The position numbers and the translations under genes were made by a program. A stretch of DNA of 64,000 bases from Streptomyces xanthophaeus (GTDB lineage Bacteria > Actinomycetota > Actinomycetes > Streptomycetales > Streptomycetaceae), in the NCBI RefSeq assembly GCF_030440515.1, contig NZ_CP076543.1, positions 3,100,001 through 3,164,000 on the forward strand. Direction: 5' to 3'. A model generated the notes under the pieces. That model had not been told where the DNA came from, made no database searches, and saw only the letters and a list, made by a program, of their open reading frames with translations. This document shows, one piece after another, positions 1 to 8,229 of the stretch (positions are counted from its first letter, which is position 1; every line of letters begins with the position of its first letter).

Positions 1-189
1 CTTCTCCTGGGCCTGGCCGAAGGAGACCGGATCCCCTATGTCCGAGAAGAGGCCGTATTTGTACGCTGCCGTTCCGCCCCCGGCGAGGGTGAGCGCGAGC
101 CCGCCGCTGATCAGGATCATGCGCAGGCGATGGGGGCGACGGCCGCCCTCGGTCACAGGGCTGCCGTCGCCTTGCTGGTCTTGCTGCAC
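1..189 (-). CDS. Membrane-anchored esterase-like protein, N-terminal part (cut by window edge)
   Basis: Only the first ~63 codons lie in the window. They read as a short polar N-terminus ending in GGRRPHRLRM, a hydrophobic segment (LISGGLALTLAGGGTAAY) and a juxtamembrane stretch GLFSDIGDPVSFG. The same layout, a membrane helix followed by an aromatic stretch and VSFG, occurs in the complete esterase just upstream (353-1585). The two are therefore probably tandem paralogues of the alpha/beta-hydrolase esterase family, but no catalytic part of this copy is visible. I chose the GTG at 187-189, which has AAGGAACGGGA upstream. A GTG at 154-156 is an alternative. A missed call is possible because only the anchor can be seen. 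Confidence 0.6.
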   Translation of the reverse strand, partial: MQQDQQGDGSPVTEGGRRPHRLRMILISGGLALTLAGGGTAAYKYGLFSDIGDPVSFGQAQEK

Positions 190-352
190 GGTTTTTGTCC
201 CGTTCCTTCTCCGGCGCCCACCAGGAGCGCGGGTCGGACCGTTCGGTCCCCCTTACACCCTTTACAGAGGTATGAACGACGGGATGGGTTGCCTGGGACG
301 GGGGTGACGTGGCGAGCACCACGCGACCGGGCGGGACGCGCGGCCGGCCCGG

Positions 353-1585
353 TCAGCCGGCTTCGGGCTTGGGCCCCTTCAGGACCTTGCTGACCCACTC
401 CAGGGAGCCTTCCTTCATGCCCCGGACGTAGTGCCAGCCGTTGTGCTCACCGTTCTGGATGTCGCGGATGGTCATCTTGACGGGTCCCTTGCCGTACTGC
501 TGCTGGAACTTCGTCATCCGCTCCTTCCCGCTCTCCTTGGTGCCGATCTGGAAGTTGATGTAGACCTCGGGACCCTTGGTGTCGATCAGCTTCTGGGCGA
601 GCTTCTCCGGGTTGTTCGCGTCCATCTCGGCCTGGTGGCCCTTCCAGAGCGGGGAGTCCGGGACGATCTCGCCGCCGCTGGCGATCACGGCCTTGAACCG
701 GTCCGGGTACTGAAGGACGGTCTTCATGCCGACGAAGGCTCCGGAGGAGGAGCCCATGAAGGCCCAGCCGTCACGGGACTTGTACGTACGGAAGTTGGCC
801 TTGACGAAGTCCGGGATGTCCTCGGCGATCCACGTGCCCATCTTGGCCTGGCCGGGGATGTCGGAGCCGTCGTAGTAGTACTTGGCGTCCGGGTTGAGCA
901 CCGGCATGATCACGACGAACGGCAGGCTGGTACCGGCCTTGGCGCCGTCGCTGATGGCCTTCTGGAGGCCGAGGCTGCGGTCGGCCCAGTAGTTGTCCGG
1001 GAAGCCGTTGCCGCCGGGGAGCGAGATGAGGACCGGGAAGCCGCTCTTGGCGTACTTGGGGTCGTCGTACTCCTTGGGCGCCCACACCCATACGTCACCC
1101 GTGAAGCCGGACTTCGCGCCGGCGAGGCGGGTCTTGGCGATGATCGTGCCGTCGTCGAGCTTGGTGGTCTGCTTGAAGCCGGACTTGGGGCCGGCCGGCA
1201 TGAGCACGTCCGGGTCGCCGGAGGGTGTGGCGGCGGTCGCCGGGGCGCTGGGGTCCGCCTTGGCCGCGGCCGGGGGCGGGGTGTTCTTCCCGAAGCTCAC
1301 GTCCTCGCCGTTGCCGGAGAACCAGTCGAGCTTCCAGGCGGCGAACCCGCCGCCGCCGAGCAGGAGCGCGAGGGCGACCGTCGCGCTGATCCATATTCGG
1401 CGCCGGGAGCGCTTCGGCTCCGGGGTCCAGGCCGGGGCGGGCTGCTCGCCGTAGGCCTGGTGCTGCTGCTGCGGCGGGCCCGGGTACCCGGGGAAGTCCT
1501 GGTGCCCCTGGTACTGCTCCTGGGGCGGATACTCCTGGTACGACGGCTGCTCATCAGGCCGCGGGCGCTGCGGGTACTGGTGCAC
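353..1585 (-). CDS. Membrane-anchored alpha/beta-hydrolase (putative esterase family)
   Basis: 410 residues. The N-terminus (1-55) is cytoplasmic and rich in Pro, Gln and Tyr. One membrane helix follows (about 62-82, after KRSRRR). Then comes a Pro/Ala linker and an extracellular hydrolase domain of ~280 residues. FMGSSSGAFVG is the nucleophile elbow (GxSxG) of the esterase-D/enterochelin-esterase-like family (PF00756). SLPGGNGFPDNYW probably carries the oxyanion region, and GEHNGWHY the catalytic His. In this family the enzymes cleave esters, or act as mycolyltransferases in mycolate-bearing genera; the substrate here is unknown. The start is GTG, with GGAG 8 bases upstream. A likely paralogue follows downstream on the same strand, suggesting tandem duplication. 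An exported, cell-surface location is inferred from the single anchor. Confidence 0.85.
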   Translation of the reverse strand: MHQYPQRPRPDEQPSYQEYPPQEQYQGHQDFPGYPGPPQQQHQAYGEQPAPAWTPEPKRSRRRIWISATVALALLLGGGGFAAWKLDWFSGNGEDVSFGKNTPPPAAAKADPSAPATAATPSGDPDVLMPAGPKSGFKQTTKLDDGTIIAKTRLAGAKSGFTGDVWVWAPKEYDDPKYAKSGFPVLISLPGGNGFPDNYWADRSLGLQKAISDGAKAGTSLPFVVIMPVLNPDAKYYYDGSDIPGQAKMGTWIAEDIPDFVKANFRTYKSRDGWAFMGSSSGAFVGMKTVLQYPDRFKAVIASGGEIVPDSPLWKGHQAEMDANNPEKLAQKLIDTKGPEVYINFQIGTKESGKERMTKFQQQYGKGPVKMTIRDIQNGEHNGWHYVRGMKEGSLEWVSKVLKGPKPEAG

Positions 1586-1792
1586 GAACTTCGCTCCGAA
1601 CGGTCATGGCTGCCCCCGAGGGCAGAACGGCTGGGCATCCCCTAGTTCTGATGTGCGAAACCCCCGCACAGTTCCAAAACAGAGCAAAATCATGCCAGGG
1701 ATCTCGCCCGGCCGGCCGTCTCGGCGCCGGGCGTGGAGCACCGCCGGCGGACGGCGCCCTCCGCCGGCGGGGACGGCGCCGTCGAGCAAGGT

Positions 1793-2368
1793 TCATGAAG
1801 GCCGGGTTGCGCCGATCCCGGGGTTCCGGCGGGCCCGCGACTCGGCGAGTACGTACGGCACCGCGGGCAGCAGCAGGAGCGGCGCGACCCACAGCGGGAG
1901 CGTGAACAGCACCCCGTCTCCGGTCAGCCGCCTGACGAGGATCATCACCGGCAGGCCGACGGCGAGGGAGAGCAGCAACCGCTGATACAGGCGCATGCTG
2001 CCCCGCCGCAGCTCCCAGACGACCGTGACCGCGCCGATGGCCGCCCAGAAGACGACGTAGTCCGCGGTCACCTCCAGTCGGGTGGTCCACCGGGTCAGGA
2101 AGTAGAAGAGCGGCAGGAAGCCGAGGACGAAGCAGGCCATGGCCGCCGTACGCAGGGCCCGCCGGCCGAACGGGGCCCGCTCGCGCGCCCAGGCCGCGGC
2201 GAAGGCCCGTACGTCCGGGCCGACGACGTCCTGCGCGGTGCGCCCGGCAGCTTCCGCGTCCTCCAGGTGCGCGGAGAGCTCGTCGAGCATCTCCCGCATG
2301 GCCGCGTCGCCGACGCCGCGGTACTCCCAGTTGCTGCGGCAGGCGGCGAGTATCTGCTCGTTCGTCAT
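1793..2368 (-). CDS. Membrane protein partner of a PadR regulator (HAAS-like N-terminus)
   Basis: 191 residues. The N-terminal ~65 are soluble and helical (MTNEQILAACRSNWEY...ELSAHLEDAEAAG). This resembles the HAAS/DUF1700-type domains that occur next to PadR regulators. Four hydrophobic segments follow (about 77-95, 105-120, 130-146, 153-170) and a short basic tail. Its ATG overlaps the stop of the upstream PadR gene by four bases (ATGA), so the two are translationally coupled. Such pairs usually couple a PadR repressor to a membrane protein that senses or responds to envelope stress. No enzyme motif is visible and the function is inferred from context only. Confidence 0.75.
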   Translation of the reverse strand: MTNEQILAACRSNWEYRGVGDAAMREMLDELSAHLEDAEAAGRTAQDVVGPDVRAFAAAWARERAPFGRRALRTAAMACFVLGFLPLFYFLTRWTTRLEVTADYVVFWAAIGAVTVVWELRRGSMRLYQRLLLSLAVGLPVMILVRRLTGDGVLFTLPLWVAPLLLLPAVPYVLAESRARRNPGIGATRPS

Positions 2369-2745
2369 GGCGCTTCTTCCCCCGTGGGTCGCGTACCGGC
2401 GCCCAGGATCCGGCCGACGGGGCCGGCGAAGGCCTGCCAGTCGGCCCGCCCCCCGGTCAGCTCGGCGCGCCCGGCTTCGGTCGGTCGGTAGTACTTGCGC
2501 GGGGCGCCGCCGCTGGGGGACGGGGCACGGTACGAGGAGATGAGCCCCGCCCGCTCCATCCGTGCGAGCAGCGGATAGATGCTGCCGTCACTGACGAGGT
2601 CGAGCCCGCCTTCGGCGAGGGCCTCGGCGAACTCGAATCCGTAGCGGGGCCGTTCGGCGATGAGCGACAGCAGACAGAGGTCGAGCACTCCGCGCAGGAG
2701 CTGACTGCGCCGTTGGTCGGCGGCCGCGGTCGGCTTCTTTGTCAT
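2365..2745 (-). CDS. PadR-family transcriptional regulator
   Basis: About 126 residues from the ATG at 2743-2745. Residues 12-95 form a PadR winged helix: LLRGVLDLCLLSLIAERPRY, then GSIYPLLARMERAGLI and a basic wing ending RKYYRPTEAGRAEL. PadR proteins are usually autorepressors of a small operon with one membrane-protein partner, as seen here with the overlapping downstream gene. An upstream in-frame TTG would lengthen the protein by 14 residues, but no ribosome site supports it. The ATG lies 7 bases after a TATCTT -10-like box, so the mRNA may be leaderless, which is common in Streptomyces. Confidence 0.85.
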   Translation of the reverse strand: MTKKPTAAADQRRSQLLRGVLDLCLLSLIAERPRYGFEFAEALAEGGLDLVSDGSIYPLLARMERAGLISSYRAPSPSGGAPRKYYRPTEAGRAELTGGRADWQAFAGPVGRILGAGTRPTGEEAP

Positions 2746-2752
2746 GCGGTAC

Positions 2753-2783
2753 AAGATAGTCATCGACTTCCTTGCACCGCAAG
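2753..2783 (-). promoter_or_regulatory. Predicted leaderless promoter and operator of the padR operon
   Basis: On the minus strand TTGCGG, an 18-base spacer and TATCTT form a plausible -35/-10 pair. The -10 box ends 7 bases before the padR ATG, consistent with leaderless transcription. An exact inverted repeat CTTGC-GGT-GCAAG (2771-2783) overlaps the -35 box, where an autorepressor would block polymerase. The sequence features are seen directly; binding is inferred. Confidence 0.45.
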
Positions 2784-2797
2784 ACAATCAGATCCTG

Positions 2798-4969
2798 CTA
2801 GGAAGACCCGCGGACCGTTCCCAGCCGCGCCTGCTCCTCCTCGACGATCCGCCGGGCCATCGCGACGTCCGACACGTCGACCGCGTCCGGTGTGGACTCG
2901 GCGACGGCGCTGCGCCGCGCGTACGCGTCGAACAGGCGGGTCTTGTTCTTCAGGATCCGCACCATCCGCTCGTCCACGCCGCGCGGGGCGAGCAGCCGGT
3001 GCACCCGGACCGGACGCACCTGCCCCATCCGGTGGGCCCGCGCCACCGCCTGGTTCTCGATGGTCGGCTTGACCTGGGGCTCACAGATGATCACGACGGA
3101 GGCGGCCTGCATGTTGAGCCCCACCCCCGCCGCCTCGATCTGCGCCACCAGTACCGCGTGACCCGGCGCGGCGGCGAACTCGTCCACCACCTGCTGGCGG
3201 CGGGCGGGCGGTACGTTCCCCGAGAGCGGACCGAGCACCCGGCCGCCGCCGGGACCCGGCGCGGCCTCCAGGGAGTCCTTCACCACCCCCAGGACGTCCC
3301 TGAAGTTGGAGAACACCACCACCTTCAGCCCGTTCTCGGCGGCGTCCTCGACGATCTCGCGCAGCCGGTTCAGCTTCGCCGACTTCTCGGGGTGTGCGTA
3401 CGCCGCCCTGCGCATCGCCATGAAGTTGCCGGAGCGCACGGCCTCGCGGTAGGCGGCCTCGTCGGAGGCGCTCAGCTCCTCCCACTCGTCCGTGTGCTGG
3501 AGCGCGGGCAGTTCGGTCAGGACGTCCTGCTGGTTGCGGCGCAGATAGACCGGGGCGACGGCCTTCCGGAAGGCCTTGGAGCCGGCCACGCCGTCCCGGT
3601 CACCGACGGCCGCGGCCAGATCGGGCTGGAGGATGCTCACCAGGCTGCGGAACTCGGAGACCCGGTTCTCCATGGGTGTCCCGGTCATGAACAGGACGCG
3701 GTCGCAGCGCCCGGACCACTCGGTCACGGCCTGCGCGCGCCGGGTCTTGGGATTCTTCACGTAGTGCGCCTCGTCCACGACCAGCATCCCGATCTCGCCG
3801 CCCCCGGGCGTGGGAAATCCGCGCAGGGCGTCGAAGGTGGTCACCGCGACCCCGCCCCGGCCCTTCCAGTCGGCGAACGCCTCCTGCCGGTCGGGGCCGT
3901 GCAGGCACATCACGCGCAGCTTGCTGCGGGCCTCGATCTCACGCGTCCAGTTGATCAGGACGCTGGCCGGGCAGACGACCATGAAGTGGCTCTGGCCTTC
4001 GGCAGCGAGGTGGGACAGGGCGGCGATGGCCTGGATGGTCTTCCCGAGCCCCATCTCGTCCCCGAGGATCACCTTGCGCTGCGCCAGCGCGAAACGCGCC
4101 CCGAAGGACTGGTAGCCGCGCAGCGACACCCTGCGGTGCGTGTCGTCGAGCTGCTGGCGGCGGACCCGCTCGGCGACCTCGTCGGGCAGGAACCCTTCGG
4201 CGGCGGCCGCGTCGGGGCTGCGGCCGGCGATCTCCGCGAGGAGGCTGTAGTACTCGGCGGAGCGCAGCTCGAAGTCCACCCAGGCCGCCACCTCGGTCGA
4301 GGGACCGCGCAGCAGATCCACCGAGGCCTGCGCGAGCAGCTCCGGCACCGCGCCCTGCGCCGCTTCCTCGGTCAGGCCGCGGACCTCGGCGACGGCTCCG
4401 AGCGCCCGGTCCCGCCTGGCCTGCCCCGCCAGCAGCATCCGCAGCCGCCCGGCGGCCGGCCTGGCCTCGGCGAGCAGCGGGCCGAGCCGCTGCGCGAGCA
4501 CCGCGGCCGCGTCGAGGGCGCGCTGCGCGTCGGGGCCCGCCTCCACCAGTACGTGCAGGGCCATGACGAGCGCGGTGGTCCGCGGCTCCGGCCGGTCCAC
4601 GTCGATGTGCACGGCGATGGTCTCCCGGACGGCGTCGGAGATCTGGCGTGCCGCCGCGATGACCTGATCGGCGGTCCGCTGCCCCACACCGGGGATCTGG
4701 CGCAGCCGGTACGACCCGGCGTCGAGCACCTGCCCGACCGAGCGCAGCCCGCTCCGCTCGACCTCCCCGAGCCTCAGCCGGCCCTCGGTGACCTCCTTCA
4801 GCCGGGCCACGGGGATGGCCTCCAGGGCCTGTTCCGCCGCCGTGTCATGGATCGGCTTCAGGGCCTCCCGAACGGCTTCGACGGCCTGCCGGTGGTCACC
4901 GACCACCGCCTGCGCGGCCTCGTACAGCCGCTCTCCCCCGGCGACCGCCTCCCGCTCCCTGCGCCCCAT
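2798..4969 (-). CDS. SNF2-family DEAD/DEAH-box helicase (Swi2/Snf2-like ATPase)
   Basis: 723 residues from the ATG at 4967-4969, which has GAGAGG upstream; an in-frame ATG at 5002 is an alternative. The N-terminal ~200 residues are helical and include a helix-hairpin-helix-like stretch (SYRLRQIPGVGQRTADQV), so DNA contact is likely. The motor has all main SNF2 motifs: DEMGLGKT (Walker A, ~302), VVDEAHYVKNP (DEAH, ~396), MTGTPMENR (motif III), and ARAHRMGQVRPV (motif VI, ~646). The family translocates on double-stranded DNA and remodels DNA-protein complexes. Bacterial members act in transcription recycling (RapA-like), repair or phage defence. It lies downstream of, and on the same strand as, the DUF4407 operon with a ~140-base gap, so co-transcription is possible but not shown. 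Confidence 0.9.
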   Translation of the reverse strand: MGRREREAVAGGERLYEAAQAVVGDHRQAVEAVREALKPIHDTAAEQALEAIPVARLKEVTEGRLRLGEVERSGLRSVGQVLDAGSYRLRQIPGVGQRTADQVIAAARQISDAVRETIAVHIDVDRPEPRTTALVMALHVLVEAGPDAQRALDAAAVLAQRLGPLLAEARPAAGRLRMLLAGQARRDRALGAVAEVRGLTEEAAQGAVPELLAQASVDLLRGPSTEVAAWVDFELRSAEYYSLLAEIAGRSPDAAAAEGFLPDEVAERVRRQQLDDTHRRVSLRGYQSFGARFALAQRKVILGDEMGLGKTIQAIAALSHLAAEGQSHFMVVCPASVLINWTREIEARSKLRVMCLHGPDRQEAFADWKGRGGVAVTTFDALRGFPTPGGGEIGMLVVDEAHYVKNPKTRRAQAVTEWSGRCDRVLFMTGTPMENRVSEFRSLVSILQPDLAAAVGDRDGVAGSKAFRKAVAPVYLRRNQQDVLTELPALQHTDEWEELSASDEAAYREAVRSGNFMAMRRAAYAHPEKSAKLNRLREIVEDAAENGLKVVVFSNFRDVLGVVKDSLEAAPGPGGGRVLGPLSGNVPPARRQQVVDEFAAAPGHAVLVAQIEAAGVGLNMQAASVVIICEPQVKPTIENQAVARAHRMGQVRPVRVHRLLAPRGVDERMVRILKNKTRLFDAYARRSAVAESTPDAVDVSDVAMARRIVEEEQARLGTVRGSS

Positions 4970-5111
4970 CCGGCCCCGGCCTCTCTCTCCGTGTCCCCGC
5001 ATCCTCCCACCGCCGCGGCGCAACGCCGAAAGCGCCGGCACCGGCCGGATGCGACGGTGACCGGCCGCCGCGAGCACCGGGGTGGTCGCAGCAACCGGTC
5101 ACCGCCGGACG

Positions 5112-6470
5112 TCACTCGCCCAGGAGCCGGGCGGTGCGGGCGTCGAGCTCCTCTCGGACCATGCGGGCGTGCTCGGTGCGCGCCTTGTAGTGGTCGTGAC
5201 CCAGCCGGGCCTTGTCCTCCTCGGCCCACACCTGCGCCGCGTACTGGCGGACCTCGTGGTCGATGGCGTCGACCCGCCGCTGCGCCTCCTGGTCCTCCAG
5301 GTGCATGCGCTTGTTGGCCTCGCGCCGCTCGCCGAGCCTACGGTCGTACTCGGACGGGCCGCTCATCAGCTTGGCGAGCACCGGCATGGCGTCGACCAGC
5401 AGCAGCACGGCGTGCAGCAGGAACATCATGAAGAGCGCGAAACCGTCGGACCAGGCCACCGTGGACAGCGCGTCGGCGCGCAACAGCAGTCCGTCGTTCT
5501 GCTGCGACTTCTGCCGGTCGGCGACCTTGGCGTCGATCGCCTTCTTGACGTCCGTGCGGTAGGAGGTGCCGGTCGTGATCAGCTCCTCGGACAGGAGGTT
5601 GCCCTTGCCGACGAGCTCGGCGCGCTTGGCCTCGTACTCGGCGATCTTGCTCGTGGCCTTGTACGTGCCGGTGTCGGCGCGGGCGCGCTCACAGGTCTCG
5701 CTGGTGTCCCAGCCGTTGCCGCGCCGGATCCATCGGTCCTTGGCGCACTCGCGGCGCTCGGTCTCCAGCTTCCCGGAGAGGTTGTCGTTGTAGGTCTTGA
5801 TCTGCTCGTCGAGGCGGGCGGTGGCGGCGGTGGTGTCGGCGATGTCCTGCTTGATCGAGGCCGGCGCGCCCGGCACGGTCAGATGGAAGTCGCCGCACTC
5901 GTCGCGGTTCGTCGTGTCCTGGCCGTCGAGGGGGTTGCAGGCGGTGAGGTCACCCCGGAAGTCGGCGAGGTCGCGCTCCCTGCTGACCGCCATCTCCTGG
6001 CGTATTTCACGGTCGAAGATCTGGAACAGCAGCGGTTCGGCGATGGTGAGCCCGAGCACCACGGAGAGGAACAGCCGGGGCACCAGCATGCGGACCGCCC
6101 GGCCGCCGGTGTAGCCGTGGGTGCTGGAGACCAGCCAGCTGTCCAGGGCCAGGACGATCCATGCCCACGCCATGCCGACGAGGACGGCCACCGCGACCGG
6201 TGTGCCCTCGCGGATCGTGCAGATGGCCATGGCCATGGAGGCACCGCCGAGCAGCGCGGTGTTGAGGACGATCGCTCCGTACCACGTGTAGCGGGCGCGC
6301 TCGGCACTCTCGCGGTCGAGGATCTCCTCGCGGATGCCGATCAGACGCCGCAGGAGCGCGGCGGGGCCGCGGCCGCCCCAGGCCTGGCGGGCGCGGTGGG
6401 CGGGCCGGGTCTCGGCCGCCCATGCGTCGTACTCCTCCTCGGGCGGGCGTACGGGAGTGTCAGCGGCCAC
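5112..6470 (-). CDS. DUF4407 family four-helix membrane protein
   Basis: 452 residues from the GTG at 6468-6470, preceded by GGGAGGGAGGAGC. Membrane helices are at about 64-84, 91-113, 130-151 and 343-365. Between helices 3 and 4 lies a ~190-residue soluble region with four Cys (CNPLDGQ, DECGDF, RRECAKD, SETCER) and coiled-coil propensity. The C-terminal ~85 residues are highly charged and helical. This is the DUF4407 architecture, a family of unknown function. The start overlaps the stop of the preceding SPFH-like gene by 11 bases, so it is the last member of the cyclase-ATPase-SPFH operon. I infer that it is the membrane component of that system; whether it forms a pore or a scaffold is unknown. 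Confidence 0.85.
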   Translation of the reverse strand: MAADTPVRPPEEEYDAWAAETRPAHRARQAWGGRGPAALLRRLIGIREEILDRESAERARYTWYGAIVLNTALLGGASMAMAICTIREGTPVAVAVLVGMAWAWIVLALDSWLVSSTHGYTGGRAVRMLVPRLFLSVVLGLTIAEPLLFQIFDREIRQEMAVSRERDLADFRGDLTACNPLDGQDTTNRDECGDFHLTVPGAPASIKQDIADTTAATARLDEQIKTYNDNLSGKLETERRECAKDRWIRRGNGWDTSETCERARADTGTYKATSKIAEYEAKRAELVGKGNLLSEELITTGTSYRTDVKKAIDAKVADRQKSQQNDGLLLRADALSTVAWSDGFALFMMFLLHAVLLLVDAMPVLAKLMSGPSEYDRRLGERREANKRMHLEDQEAQRRVDAIDHEVRQYAAQVWAEEDKARLGHDHYKARTEHARMVREELDARTARLLGE

Positions 6471-8229
6471 GCTCCTCCCTCCCCGCTTCACCGAGGTCGT
6501 CGTCGGCGATCAGGGGGCGGCGCGCGGAGCGGGCGCCGTCGTCGTCACCTGCGCCGTCGCGGTCCCGGCCGGTGCCGCCGTCGCGGGCGGACCGGTCGGT
6601 GCGCTCGCCCCCGTCGCGGTACCGGTCGTCCGTGTACCGGTCGTCGCCGTACCGGTCGTCGCCGTACCGGTCGTCCCCGTACGGATCCTCACGCCGGCCG
6701 TCGCGTCGGCCGTACTCCTGTCCGTACTCCCGGCCGTACTTCTGCTTCCCGTACGGGTCCTCCTCGTCGTAGGACCGGCGACGGGGCTCTTCGGAGCGGT
6801 CCCCGGACGACGCGCCGGTGCCCTCCTTCAGCTGCGGGGTGTCGGCGGCGCCGGCCACCTGCGCGGCGGCGGGCGGGTCCTGGTCGAGGAGGCTCTGCCC
6901 GGTGCTGAGGCGCTCGACGAAGGCGCGCGCGTCGAGCGGCGCGTTGTCGAGGAGGCCGCGGTTGATCAGCTGGCGGCTCAGCTCCTGGTTGATGTTGTCG
7001 CGCCGGTCGGCCCGGTGACGCCGCTCGGCCCGGTCGGCGAGCACATCCTCGCGCTGGTCCGCCCGCTGCCGCAGCCGGTCGTCGCGGTCCGCGGCCCGCT
7101 TCTCGCGCTGCTCCTCCCGGGCGGCGTCGAGCGCGGCGCGCTGATCCTGGCGGTCGACCTCACGGTGGCGGTCCTCGCGCTCCAGGCTGTAGCGGATGTC
7201 CTCCCGTTCGGCGTGGCGCCGGCGTTCGGCGTTCTCCCGGTGGCGCTCCTCGTCCTCGCGCTGCCGCTCGCGCCGCAGCCGGTCGGTCTCGCGCTGCCGC
7301 TCGGCCAGCTCGGAGTACCCGATCTCGCCCCGGCGCTGGGCGAGGACGTCGGTGTGGGCGGGGTCGGTGCCGAAGTCATCGAGGTCCTTGAGCGCCTCGG
7401 TGCGCTCGAACTCGAAGTCCTTGCGCTTGATGTTGTGGGTGTAGTGCTGGTCCTCGGCGTCGGTCCGCTGGGTGTACGACCGCCGCAGGTCCTCCAATTC
7501 CTGCTGGTGCCGCATTTCGAGCGAGTTGCGCTCGGCCGCCATCGCCTTGCGTTCCTTCTCGCGCTCGTGTTCCATCTGCTCGCGCTCGTGCTGCATCTGC
7601 TCGCGCTCGCGGCGTACCGCCTCCTTCACGCGGTCGTGCTCGCGCTCGCGCTGCTGGTCGGCGAACTCCTGCGGGGTGAGCACCGTCAGGTACGGGTCGC
7701 CGACGGACAGCCCGGCGATGCGCGGCGGCTCCATCTCCAGGTACGAGATCAGGCGCGCGGTCAGCCGCCGGGACACCTCCTTGCCCGCTTCGAGCGGCCA
7801 TTCCTGGGTGACGTCGGTGAGTCCGGGCAGCGCCCGGAGGTACCCGAGCAGCCGGGACTCCACGTCGACGACGCCCTCGCGGACGACGGCCACGGGGTCG
7901 GTGACCGTGCAGTGGAAGGCGACCTGGACGGTGAAGCCGTCGGTCTCGGCGGACGGTACGTCGGTGCCGACGGTGATGGGCACCGCGGTGCGGCAGTCGA
8001 CGACCGTGACCGAGCCTGCGTTCAGGACGGTCTCGTCGCCGGGCCCGCGGACGCCGTGGTCGGTGAGGTACTGGTCACCGGTGCGGTAGACGAGGACCTG
8101 GTGGGCGGAGACGCGGGGCAGTTCGTCGTGCGAACGGGTCGGCTGGTTCCAGAAGCGGCGACCGGTGCGGGGCGCAGGAGCCAGCACCCGCTCCTCGACC
8201 AGGGGATAGGTCCTGTGGATCGTGGTCAT
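6460..8229 (-). CDS. SPFH/band-7-like protein with long charged coiled coil
   Basis: 589 residues, ATG at 8227-8229. Residues ~1-200 look like a divergent SPFH/band-7 domain (VQVAFHCTVTDPVAVVREG, then ESRLLGYLRAL and EVSRRLTARLISYL). Residues ~205-430 are an almost uninterrupted Arg/Glu coiled coil (REREHDRVKEAVRREREQ and similar). The C-terminus is disordered and contains four GDDRY-type pentapeptides. No membrane helix is visible, so unlike most SPFH proteins it may reach the membrane through the DUF4407 partner. The start overlaps the upstream ATPase stop (ATGA). SPFH proteins oligomerise into membrane-associated rings. I infer a scaffold that links the ATPase to DUF4407. The band-7 assignment is moderately sure; the coiled coil is obvious. 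Confidence 0.7.
   Translation of the reverse strand: MTTIHRTYPLVEERVLAPAPRTGRRFWNQPTRSHDELPRVSAHQVLVYRTGDQYLTDHGVRGPGDETVLNAGSVTVVDCRTAVPITVGTDVPSAETDGFTVQVAFHCTVTDPVAVVREGVVDVESRLLGYLRALPGLTDVTQEWPLEAGKEVSRRLTARLISYLEMEPPRIAGLSVGDPYLTVLTPQEFADQQREREHDRVKEAVRREREQMQHEREQMEHEREKERKAMAAERNSLEMRHQQELEDLRRSYTQRTDAEDQHYTHNIKRKDFEFERTEALKDLDDFGTDPAHTDVLAQRRGEIGYSELAERQRETDRLRRERQREDEERHRENAERRRHAEREDIRYSLEREDRHREVDRQDQRAALDAAREEQREKRAADRDDRLRQRADQREDVLADRAERRHRADRRDNINQELSRQLINRGLLDNAPLDARAFVERLSTGQSLLDQDPPAAAQVAGAADTPQLKEGTGASSGDRSEEPRRRSYDEEDPYGKQKYGREYGQEYGRRDGRREDPYGDDRYGDDRYGDDRYTDDRYRDGGERTDRSARDGGTGRDRDGAGDDDGARSARRPLIADDDLGEAGREERGR
6619..6678. repeat. Four tandem 15-bp units inside the coiled-coil protein gene
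   Basis: Units begin at 6619, 6634, 6649 and 6664 and read GTACCGGTCGTC plus three variable bases. On the coding (minus) strand they encode GDDRY/TDDRY-type pentapeptides in the disordered tail. In-frame multiples of 15 bp can gain or lose units without a frameshift. Confidence 0.8.

Noticed and set aside
190..352. Stress sigma-factor promoter (GTT...GGGTGT on the minus strand) before the first gene
   Set aside because: The match is partial and the spacing is not convincing.
431..1645. Long open frame antisense to the esterase gene
   Set aside because: Low-complexity Val/Gly/Leu/Arg composition with no family motif. Such frames arise opposite GC-rich Streptomyces genes, and the same applies to similar long antisense frames at 2744-5431, 5082-6908, 18810-21107 and 44297-46750.
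1661..1679. Inverted repeat TGTGCG/CGCACA upstream of the esterase as an operator
   Set aside because: Only six bases pair around a G-run, short enough to be chance in this composition.
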